Positions 12,301-24,300 of a DNA stretch of 64,000 nucleotides are shown here, piece after piece. The stretch is taken from contig WFMF01000035.1 in assembly GCA_011033025.1 (NCBI GenBank), positions 372,001-436,000 on the forward strand. Reading direction: 5' to 3'. The position numbers and the translations under genes are program-made. The notes beneath the pieces were generated by a model. The model made no database searches. It was not told the DNA's origin and saw only the letters and a list, made by a program, of their open reading frames with translations. Position 1 is the stretch's first letter. Each line of letters starts with the position of its first letter. Source of the stretch: Beroe forskalii. Its lineage: Eukaryota; Ctenophora; Nuda; Beroida; Beroidae.

Positions 12301-15300
12301 TGGTATCACAACAGTTTAAAACTGAACAGTTACCGCTTAGTCTACACACATAATATCCCTAGGGCACTGAAGAGGAAATCCCAGAGGCAGACGAGTAACA
12401 AGAGCGAGGATATGATGTTGGCTGGAAGGGATATCAACTACTTTGTAGGTGTCTTCACCATGACAGCCACATGGGTCGGTGGCGGATACATCAACGGTAA
12501 GGTCGGGGACTGATATCTCGAATAATAAGCGAATAATTTGTGTGGATCTTCATGATGATTTGATTTCATATAATACTAGTTGTTCCGTACTGTTGGCTCT
12601 TTGGGGGTTAGCATCACAGTTTAAACATTGAAATTGTCTGAATTCGAGTGAACTCCACTTCTCTCCCTCCAGGAACCGCTGAAGCGATCATCAAGAAGGG
12701 GCTGGTATGGTGCCAAGCTCCAGTAGGTTACTCCATCTCACTGCTACTGGGAGGCTTATTCTTTGCCAAGAAGATGAGAACCAAGAAGTTTGTAACTATG
12801 CTCGATCCCTTGCAACAGAAGTACGGAGACCCTCTGGGTGCTCTGTTTTACATTCCTGCTTTTTCTGGAGAGGTATTTTATAAGAAAACGCTATTCTGTA
12901 ATTGCTACTTTTCTAATTAGGTAAAGTAGCACATTTTAAGTCTCAATTTTATTTTTCAAAGCAATGGAATTGCAGTACTTGTGGTCCTTGTTTGTCATCT
13001 AAAAAAAGGAATAAAGAAGTAATGTTCGACGAATCTATCCTATCTAATCACAATCAGCAATATTTCAAACTCCCATTCCTCAGATTCTCTGGTCAGCCTC
13101 TATTCTCGCTGCTCTCGGAACGTCACTTCGTGTCATCTGCGGGATCACTGACACCGCCTCTATCATTGCTAGTGCCTGCATTGCCATGACCTACACACTC
13201 TTTGGAGGTAAACTTCTTCAATGGCCTTACTCATTTCATGGCTGATTTCCTGCATATAAAGTTTATTTTGCAAGACATCAGCCATGGCATGAAACTTAAC
13301 TGAAGTTTATAATAATATCATAAACTTCATTTCAGTTTGTCAAGAATGTCCTTTGAAACTGACTACCTAGTGAAATGTGCTATAACCGTGGAATACGTTT
13401 GATTTTCCATCTCTAAACCATTTTCAAATTTCAGGTTTGTACTCAGTGGCGTTTACTGATGTCTTCCAACTGATCTGCATCTTTGTCGGCTTGGTGTTCG
13501 CCATTCCCTTCATGACCGTCAACAGTCACGTGACCAGCCCTCTGCGAACTGACAATGTCACTCTCTTCCCTGACGCGGAATACTCTCCCTTCTTTGGAAA
13601 ACTCAAACCAGAGGACGGTGGACTGTGGGTACGTAGAGAGGAACTAGACTTGATCATGCGAGTTTTTACACTTGAAACATTCTACAGAACTCATACTTCA
13701 CATTAATTACACTTACAGCATTGTGTCGATTATTCCATATTTTGTCCCATGATCGTTTGACTTAATAAGTTAATAAGAGATTCATTCCCAGGAGCACTAA
13801 ATGCCCCTTTCTCCAGGTTGACTACGCCATCATGCTTATGTTTGGAGGGATACCGTGGCAGGCATATTTCCAACGTGTCCTCTCAGCCAGGGACGTTAGT
13901 GTGGCCAGAACCCTCTCCTTTATTGCCGGTGTCGGGTGCCTCCTAGCTGCCATTCCTTCCATCATCATAGGTACCAATTATAGTTCTCAATAAGTACTTG
14001 TCTTTTCTTTGACACTTGTTAATATAGTTCCACCTGCAGCACAGAAGATCAAATTTTTGGCACGAAACAGTATCCACTATCAGCTCATCAGGATCACATT
14101 GCCCTGGGCCACGAAGTCCATCATGGACCGCGAGCTGCACTCTCATGAGGGCCTTACACTTACAGCTTTACTTTACAGAACCGTCCCCAGTTTGAGTATT
14201 TAGACACTTCTAGTAGTTGTATGGTCTGAAACACTTTATCACCACACAGGACTGATAGCAATGAACACTAACTGGGAAGCAACTGATTACGGCAAAGCGT
14301 TTACTCCGCAAGACTATAAGCTGGCTGTCCCCATGACCCTACTCCATCTTACCCACCCTGCAGTCGCATTCATTGGTTAGTTACTAAGTTGATCCAGTAG
14401 AGTCAATTAGTGATGCACAATGCACATTACAGATGAAAGTTAACTAGTTACAAGTTCTCATGTTCAAGCTTTCAAGAGGCACGAATCCAAAGTGAAACAA
14501 TCTTTTACCTTCTATCGCAGGTCTAGGCGCTGTGAGTGCAGCTGTTATGAGCTCAACTGACAGCTCTATTCTGGGTGTCAGCACCATGTTCACAAGAAAT
14601 GTCTTCGTCCATGTTTTCTACAGGAAAGCCAGTGATAGGTGACGTTCATTGAATTTCTAGGTTGATTGATTCGCAGCATATGGATCTTGGTGACATCACT
14701 AAAAATATTCATATTTGATTTGTTTTTGTCGCCAAATCCATAGGCATAGGTACTGACAAAGGATTGAGGCACAATGATTATAAGATTATACAACCTTTAA
14801 CTTTACGCTTTCATGCAAACGCACAGGAGATTCATAATATAACAACCGCACCATTTCAGAGTTACTCTGTGGTTCTTGAGAGGCACAGTTATAGTAAACA
14901 CCTGCATTGCAATGTTGATAGCAATATTTGTAAAGACCGTCTACGGATTGTACTTGATTTGCAGGTATGTTACACTTACAAATATGAAAATACAATACGA
15001 CAACTGGTTATGTGCAGAGAGATAAGATGGCTATTAGCTCTGAGAAAAATATATCCATTTCCGACTTGTATATTCTGTTAAATCTTGCGAGATAGTTTTA
15101 GAACGGCACATTTGTACACCTTTCTGCACATAACAGTTGATTTTGTTTTATTAGTCAGCATGAAAATTTTTGCAATGCAATCAATATTCACGAGTCATGT
15201 ATCGTATCATCAAACAATCCCATTGAAATTCAAAGTCGATACTTCACTCATTACATGATGTTAACACACTTCGTTGCTTTTCTTCAAAATTTGGATACAG

Positions 15301-18300
15301 TAACTAAGACTTCCAACATTCGTCACAGAAACAAGATCCCAACACGATTCCGTATAGCTAGCTTTTCACGTTTTCATTGTTAGGTTTACAATTTCATGTT
15401 AGGTTAGCAATTCTGCAACTAGGTTCGATATCATATAAAACCACATCATGTCAGTGATGTTAGGCGTGTTCGGTACAACTTTCTTTTTCAGGAAAAATAG
15501 ATTCATACTCTCGGCCGGGAGGTGGTCTCAGGTCTCATCTGAAACCAATCATCTCTCGGTAATTGTTAATACTAGTTAGCCTTAGATCGAGTACTTTATT
15601 CCTGTGTACTTGCATCTTTGCCTAATATACTACTGCCAAAATTATCAGTGTTTCATACAGAGAAACCTCTCCTGCTTTATCGCCCGTTGATATTAATGGC
15701 AGAAACAACCCGGATCCGCCACGTATCTATCTAAAAAACTTCATGAATCAAGGCAGACTAATTTTGATTTACATACCTTGCTTCTAGGCTCTAGCTAACT
15801 TTAGGTTCCAAATTTCATGCGTGACGCCCCTCAAAAACTGGGCAATTCACAAAAAACACAAAAACGGAAGACTCCCAACACAACCTGAAACAAGGCAAAG
15901 AACCCAAACTGCCTATTTTGAGTTAATTGGCCTTAATTCGGGGTGGTTTTATGATCAAGTCGCAGTAGATTCGCCGATCCGGGTTGTTCCTGCCTTTAGT
16001 TTTAACGTTTATTCGTCCACCCCAACATCCCTCCTCAAAACCTCTGCTGATCGGCATGAATCTTCATACAGCGAGATTCTGACAAAATTTTAAACTTAAT
16101 AATTAATTAACGGTTTAAGTGAAGGATGAAAATCATCGATAATCTGAGTCTTAAGAGAAATTTCATAATTACCGCTGAGATCTTTTAATTTTGATACTGT
16201 ACCGAAAAGGAAACAGGAACTTTCTAAATGATAGAATATTTAGTATTGACTTTTTAAAAACGACACACAACTTAAACTTAAGTCATGAATTTATTCGAAT
16301 GTTCGAGTGTTTTGTGACATGTCCTTCTATCACCCCACACCCATTTGAAGCCCTCCTAACCCCCTGACCACCCTCCAGTGACTTGGTCTTCATCCTGCTC
16401 TTCCCACATCTTGTCCTGGTGGTTCACTTCCCTCACCGCACCAATAAGTACGGTATGATTGCTGGGTTCACCGTGGCTTTCCTTCTCCGGGCACTGGCCG
16501 GGGAACCGGTCCTAAAGTACAACGCTATCCTCAAGTTCCCGTATTACGTGGAGCCTACTTTCAACGATGACGTGAGTGTAGGGAGGGATACATTTAAATC
16601 AGTTCCTAGGATTATCAATTCCATTTATTAGTTCCTGATGTTTCATTACATCAACGATAATGCATGACATTGAGATCAAGATAAAATTGTGAGATTGAGT
16701 GGTTCTCAAGCTATCGGATCCTCTGAAAATAGCCTACTCAGACAACTTTTAAGGCATGGAACCTTATGCAATAATTCGGTGAATGCGATATATCGCATCA
16801 TTTCAGGGATCGACGGATGTGTACGGATACCAGAGGTTCCCCTTCAGAAACCTGTGCATGGCAATCAACTTCCTGTGTACCCTCACAGTTACATTTGCTA
16901 CTCAACAACTCTTCTCTAGAGGTTAATAGATTCGTAGTTGAGAAGTTAATAAATTATTAAATTATATAAGTAGGGAATTATTTTCATTAACACAAACAAT
17001 GAATGTGAGCTGAATAGCTGTTATCATTATTTCTGTTCAATTCATTGGTTCATAAATTGTTGGAATACATAATTTTTTCGCCTGCCCCGAATCCCTAACT
17101 CTCCCTCCACACCCAGTACCGGCACTACAGAAGTACGACTGTCTGGGCGCACTGAGTGAGGACAGCTACGAGAACACCGTTCCCCTCGAGGACACTCCGA
17201 CCCCTGACGAAGAGGCAGAGGAGGAGAAGGAGGCGAAGGAGAACGGAGACAAGGAGAACGGAGACAAGGAGAACGGATACGCTAAGATATAATACACGTG
17301 CACAGCTAGAGCCATTCCTGTATCCTGATACCAGCTCTGCGGTCCTATTTATCTGAATTATCTTAGGTATACACTGAACAGCCATCTGCCATTGGACGCA
17401 GCTGCAAAAAGTCCTTGCTCCCATTTTCATGACAATCAAGCGAAAGAACCTTTCCCTGCACCTACAGCGATATTTGAGCACTTGCACTTTGTTACCACTC
17501 TAGGATTCCAAATACATCAGCCTAAGGAACATTTTCAATCTCTTTGTGTGAAATGTCCTATTTGTTTTAGCAACTTTATGTCGTCATTGATAGTGAAAAT
17601 AATGTGCTTTCACCGAAACAGTTCAATTAAAGAAAAGTGAAATGATTTTTGTGGTACGCACCACTTTTATTGGAGTTGATCCTGCTTTTGGTGGACACTC
17701 TGCCCTTTGCAGTGTTGCCCCTGCTGCTCGCTCCCCCGCCCTCCAGATGCGAGGAAACACTTTCCTGGGATTTAAACAACGATTATTATTGTGATGAGCG
17801 ATTTATTCATTAAAACACAGTTAACTTAAATTAATAATGTAGGAATTGGGAATACCCAAATACGTAAAAAATGAAATTCTAAATATACAAATATTTCTTC
17901 TTTTCCAGCTATTTATTAACAATACTTATTATGACAAATTGTACGCTGTTTTATCCTTTATGTTGAACAAATATAATACTATGTACTCATTTTATCAAAT
18001 TTAAAATAAGCAAATAAAAGATGTAATGGTTAGCTTCAGTACCACTACATTTATTTGACTTAAACGTCTATTCCATTTTCAAAATATACGATAGTATTTT
18101 TACCAATGAAATAGTTTTCTTTGAGTTTTAAATGGAAGCTAGGCTCTTCCTACACTCCCAAACCTTAGCAAAGCGCCGTATTATGGTAGCCAGGATGCCA
18201 TCAGACCACTCGTAGGAGTCCTTGTCGAACTGCCCGTAAAGCTTTTCTAGAGACACACACTTTGGGTTGAGAGTCATGCACTTGATGGCATCATTCGACT

Positions 18301-21300
18301 GGGGGCAATAGAATCGTTACCTCAGAGAGAACAATAATGATTGATTCACTCGAAATATCGATTTCACAAAAACAACGATTATGAATTAGGGTTGAAGATG
18401 AAATCTGACGAAATTGTAAATTGATTGCTCGGTGAATTTTAATTCTATGAAATGTGCAAATGTGGTGGTGACTGTATCATGGCAAGAAAACGACACATCT
18501 TGGCATCTTGCCCTCAATCTACCTACTCTCCTCACCTTAGAATACTTTTTCATATCCTTGATGCTACTTGCTCTGCTACGAGTGCGACGCCTGATGCTCC
18601 GGTGATGAGCAAACCGAGCATTCAGTCCCAGAGCCCTGGTTATGGTTTCTATTTTCTCAGGGGCATCTAACACTTCCTGCAGAATCAAGTCGGTCGTGGT
18701 TCGCTTTCTCTTGCTCCTACCACCAGGGTTCATGATCGTAGCTGCTTCCCGCATTTTTACCATGTTCGCCAGGTTTACACAGTGACAGTTGAAGGTGTGG
18801 AAACATTTGCCTTTCACAGCTTCCTATGTGAGTGTGATGAGTGAATGAGTGATTGTGGTGAGTTTTTGTGGTGAGTGATTGTGGTGAGTGATTGTGGTGA
18901 GTGATTGTGGTGAGTGATTGTGGTGAGTGATTGTGGTGAGTGATTGTGGTGGGTGTTTGTGGTTGAGTTGTGAGATGAATGAATACTATTTGCCACATGT
19001 TCAGCATGAACCTAAATGAACTATGTTGAGGTGCCATGAAAACATGAAGTTGTAAAAAGTTGATTTCATGGTTGAAATGCAGGCTGCATTATTTTACTAT
19101 TTTGTACTATTTGTAGTTGTACTAACTGCGGCACTGTAACTGCAGCTCCAGCATACTGAATTAACCACTACTCACTGCCGGTGGAGTGTTATGGTTTTAC
19201 TATCTTGTACTAACTGAGGTACAGCAAAAAGCCACTACTCACTGCCGGTGGGGTGTTCTGGTTGAAGAGTGGCTGGGTGTTGTTGAGTTTAGCCAGCGCG
19301 TGAGCTAGGATGGTCCTGCTGGTAGTCTTGCCCCCACTGGTACCTCCCACCTGCATGACACCGTGCCGTACTAGCATTGTGTTGTAGAGCTGGAGAGTCT
19401 TAGCAACCTGGGACTCTGTGACCAGAAGCAGCTGCTCTCTCAGCGCGTCTTGGATAGCGTTCTGAGGAGATTATATGCAGGTAGCAATCAAACATTAAAA
19501 GTAAAGCAGGCAGGATAGCGCTTTAGGATATCATTTGGTAGCAATCAAACATGAAAAGTTAAGCAGGCATTGGAAACATGAGACGGATACTGATCTCCCT
19601 TATGGCTATAGCCAGTTGCAGCTACGCCTGCATCAATAATTTGGCAGGATAGTACTTGTTAGAAAAACGTTTAGGACTGGTGACAACGTGTGATTTTCGA
19701 GCTCACATCTAATTTCCTTCGATTTATGTTCACATTCCATTTTAGATTATTTATTATTTACCAAGCAAAACTGCTTCATGTTTTTACAATTTCATCGAAA
19801 TAAGCATAGTTCCCAATAAAACACAGTGTCACATGCTGTGAAGCTGTTGCAGGACTATCGAGAGTTTGATCAGACAGTCCAGTTCATTTGTGTTTCAATA
19901 TAAACTGGTATCAGTGGGGGTCTTCCTAATATCATTAGCAGAATATAACAGCTTAAAAGCTTGTTTACATGTACCAGGTAGTACATGTTTATTGGCGTGC
20001 TACAGTTATAAGTAACACAGTGTTACACGAGTGTTTCATGATGGGAACTTTCCAGTGTGAGTGTTAGGGGCGTGGGCTGCATTGGAGAGCTGGATTTATT
20101 GAAGTTGTCTGGTGGGGGTCTATATTCGTCTTGTTTGGAATAAAGGAGGAGACGTAACACTAATACACTAACAAAATACGAAATACAGAATGATCTCGTA
20201 GAGTACTTCCCATTACCAACCTTGAGTACTGTGGTATCCTCCTCAACCTTCCTGTAATTAGGGAACAAGTCCTCAATGATACCCATAAACAGGGGCACAT
20301 CCTCAGCGATGAACTTGGGCAGGCTCGCGTCAAACACTGCCTGGAGGAGCAGCGTCGTATCGTCTATGTGGCTGTAGCTGGCTTTGTTGCGCCGCATCTC
20401 ACCAGCCACTTGGAGGACGGCTTTGATGGCACGCAGGCCGAAGTCGTAGTGGTGCTGCTGGGAGAGCTGACGGCTGGCTAGGAGGTAGAGCTGTACTAGC
20501 TTACTGCTGAGACATCCGGCAGAGAGGAAGCCTTCAGCGAACAGGATCACCTGGTGAGGAGCGGGGTGAACAGATATTCAATTTATTCAGGGGTAGCAAT
20601 GGTATTGATAAGCTCAGAGTTGAATACGCCTGTCAGTGCCACCTTGAATACGACAATGGTAGCATTCCTCGGACTATATAACTACACTACTCTATACCTC
20701 GATGATAAGTCCGAAGTCAGGGATGGTCATGGCGACAGGACGGAAGAGAGACTTGAGGTTGTCAGGCAACTCCACCCTACCCGCGTACCCAGGGTTCATG
20801 GTGATGAAGAATCCACATGTGGGGTTCACTCGGATCTCGTGGCCTTCAAACACACACCTGCCAAGGAGAAATTTGAATGATCGAAGATAATCTCGATTTG
20901 TTAAATTCCAGTGAAAATTTGCAGAAACTGAAAGTTAAATCGCCGAGGGTAGAACTTAAAATTTATTTGAGTCATAAAATGAAATCTAAATTGTATCAAA
21001 GGTCTTCCAATTAGACACTTTTGTTTGTGCCAGTTTTTACCTGGAAAGATGCGCATCTTTTGCCCTCTTTAGGATCTGCAGCTGTTGAGCGACCACACTC
21101 AGGACCTCCAGATCTATCCTGTTGAACTCATCGAAACAACACCACGACCCGGACTGAGTCAGACCGGAGAAGAACCGGGCCAGCATCTTGTAGTCCAGCC
21201 CCTCCGAACAGTTAAACACGACGCACTGCTTCCCGAAGCCCTTGGAGAGGTCCTTGACACTCTCCGTTTTACCGGTCCCAGCCGGCCCCCCTGGTGCCCC

Positions 21301-24300
21301 ACCCAGGTGGAGATGCAGAGCTGTGGTCAGCGTTAAGAAACACCGGTCTGAGGAGGCGAACATGTTGAGGGGGTGTTTGGAGGAATTGAAGTCGAAAGTT
21401 TTGGCTTAATAAATTTAAAATATCCGCACTGAGTGTGGTAATGACGTGATCGACTTTTCTAACATTAAAATGAAAACGAAAAGCAGATTGCCAGATTAAG
21501 ATATTGAATGCTAGGCTCGCCAACAAACCTGTTAGAGGTGTAATAACAAGTCGGGATGTTGATCCTAGGTACTCGAACCCATACTCAAAGACAGAGTTGT
21601 TCTGCCTTATCATTACTGTATCCCTGATATCGTCGAAGTTATATCGCAGATGACGCGTCCACTCGAACTCATCCGAACTTTCAATCTAGGAGACATTTGT
21701 GTAGCTTAATTTTTTAAGAATGAAAATTAATAGAAATTGCGGCATGGAAAGCTCCATTGAGTTCATTTCAGCCTTTTCATCAGTTCATAGAAATTAAACA
21801 AGCAGTCATTCGCCATGTTGGATTTGATTGGAGCTAAAATTCATCCAACTTAATTGTCATTGAGTAGCTGCCATGACTTACTTCCTTCTCGACCAAGTCC
21901 TCAATGATGTCCCTGGCATGAACCTCCACTGTAAGCAGTGACTCCAGCGCCAGTCTCTGCCAGGAGTCCATGTCGGATGTCACGTTCTGGGAGAGCTGGG
22001 TGAGCTTGTCCACCCACATGTGGTGGAGTTCCTGGAGGGTCCCTGTAGAGCCGTCCTTGTAGAACGCATCCTCAATCAGCTGGTTCCAGATGATCTGGGA
22101 CACCAGGATGATCACCTGGCCGCTGTTGCTCTTCCACCACTCGTGGTAGGGCGAACTCATGTACGACATCATCGCGCCTTTGATCGTGTATCTCACTACC
22201 TGGATTAGAAGTTATTAACTTCAAGTTAAACCAATTCAAGAGAAGTGGATAGTTAGCAATTATATCATAAGAAGTATGAGCTACCATGTATAATACCAGA
22301 ACGAATCACATGGCTTTGCTGATTATAACATCGCCCTATGAATTTAAGTGAAATCAAAAATCCACCAGTGCAGAACCACATTGACATCAACATTAAACTC
22401 TATAATCAGTGAACGATTCCACTCACCTCGAACATCGCTGTTTCGACCTGGCCCATCCAAACCTCCACATTGCCCCTGACTCGTAACACTCGGATCAGAT
22501 CGAGAGTCTCGCCCTCACCAGACATTAGCCCTTTCACGCTCGGAGAGGCGTTAGCTTCCTTCGTGATTATCAACTTCTTGATATTTCCTGGGTTGTGATT
22601 AAATTCATAAGTACAACTTTCTATGTTTGTAATTAGTAATAATTGCCGAACTACTCAATTTAAGGAGAATAAAGTAAAAAAAACCTTTCCATTATAATCA
22701 TTCACTAGGAATATATCATTAAATAGCCCTTAAGTAGACTTATCACGAATGACTTAGTCTTCTTACCGAAACATTTGGTAAGTTTTGACTGAACGGAAGC
22801 AGGATTCTTAGAGTTGGATAGGATGCTGAGGATATCATCATTGGAGAGGAAGTAGAAGCGAGAGAAGACGAGTCGCTTGGTCTCCAGGTAGTCCTCAAGA
22901 CACTTGAGAATCTTATCCAAGTTGGCGTTGTTAGCTTGCAGGGTCTCCAGGACTCCGGGGGTGGTTGCAGCCCAGATGGCATTGCTCCTCTCCTGCACCT
23001 TCCTCATCAGCTCCTTCCACGACTTGTCCACCTGGCTGAATAGCCGGGCTTCTCTTGGTAGCTGTCTGCGAATTGAGGTCTCGTTAGTGGTGAGCTTTCT
23101 ATCATGACAATTTTGCTTGTTTATACGAATAGGACCCATACTAGCACCATATCAGGCTTTGTTAGATATTTCATGTTACCGTGGATTAATAATATAATGA
23201 TGTAAAGAGATCTGTTCAGGCACCACTATACTGAACAATGTTCCCCCTCTCAAGTTGAAATAAAGCAGGGTGGGCTGAAAGCACTAACTTCTGAATTTCA
23301 GGAGTGGTGAATGCACAAACTTCTGAATTTCAGGAGTGGTGAATGCACAAACCTCTGGATGTCAGGAGTGGTGAGGATGCTCTCTAGATACATCCAGTTT
23401 CTCTGACAAGTTATCCACTCGTCGAGTGTAACAGAGAAGAGCTCCAGTCTCCGATCCCACTCATCAACAGCGTCCTGAATGGGACTTACGAAGCGGGATC
23501 CTTTGATGGTTGCCACGGTAACAAGACTCTCCTCCAGAGCGATCTGTACATCATCAACACCTGGAGTAGGTGTCATTATTAACATAGAACACCTGAAGTA
23601 GGTGCCATTATTGACATAGAACACCTGAACTCTGAAGAAGGTGGCGAGAAGAAGGGGTCGTAGTGGAACAGGTGATTTAAGATTATTACCCTCCCGTGGC
23701 TCAAACTCCAGTGTGATAATTATCGATATATCACTCCTTTATAGAACTACTGTACAGTGGCAGAATAATAGAGCAGAATATCGTTGAATAAATTGTTGAT
23801 TTTATGAAGGAGCACTCAAAATCTATAAAAACGTTGAATTCAGACGAGGGTCGTCAGACCCGAGTGGGAGGGAGTACTGTTTTGTCGGGTAATAATACAA
23901 TTAACAAACTCATGGATCGTGTTATATCGAAAATTGTCAAACTCGGCTAACGCCTCGTGTGATAATTTTCGATATCACATTCCCATTCGTTTGTTAATCG
24001 TACAACATCCTTAGAATTTAGATCTGCTGGTTGTGAATAAACCAGTTCCTTAGCCTGGGTAGAAATTACCTGACAAGACAACCATGTCTGGGTGGTCTCT
24101 ATATGGCACCAGTGTGAACTCTGTCCTCTTCCATATCTCTATCACCTTCTGTAACATTCCCTCCAGGGTGGCCTCGTTACTCGCTTGGATGGATATCTTG
24201 GAGATGTCCGTCCTTTGCTCGAAGTAGGACGATTCCAGGACCTTAGCAACCGTACACAGGGGGTCTTGGATCACATTTATACCTGAAGTTGGAAATTGTG

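Noticed and set aside
17125-17487. Minus-strand open frame opposite the last choline transporter exon
   Set aside because: It is the complement of a real exon with an acidic repeat tail. The Arg-rich and Leu/Val-rich reading is a shadow.
18717-19037. His/Thr/Asn-rich frame ([10 protein letters not shown] repeats)
   Set aside because: This is the 13-bp intron array read in frame. It overlaps no conserved exon.
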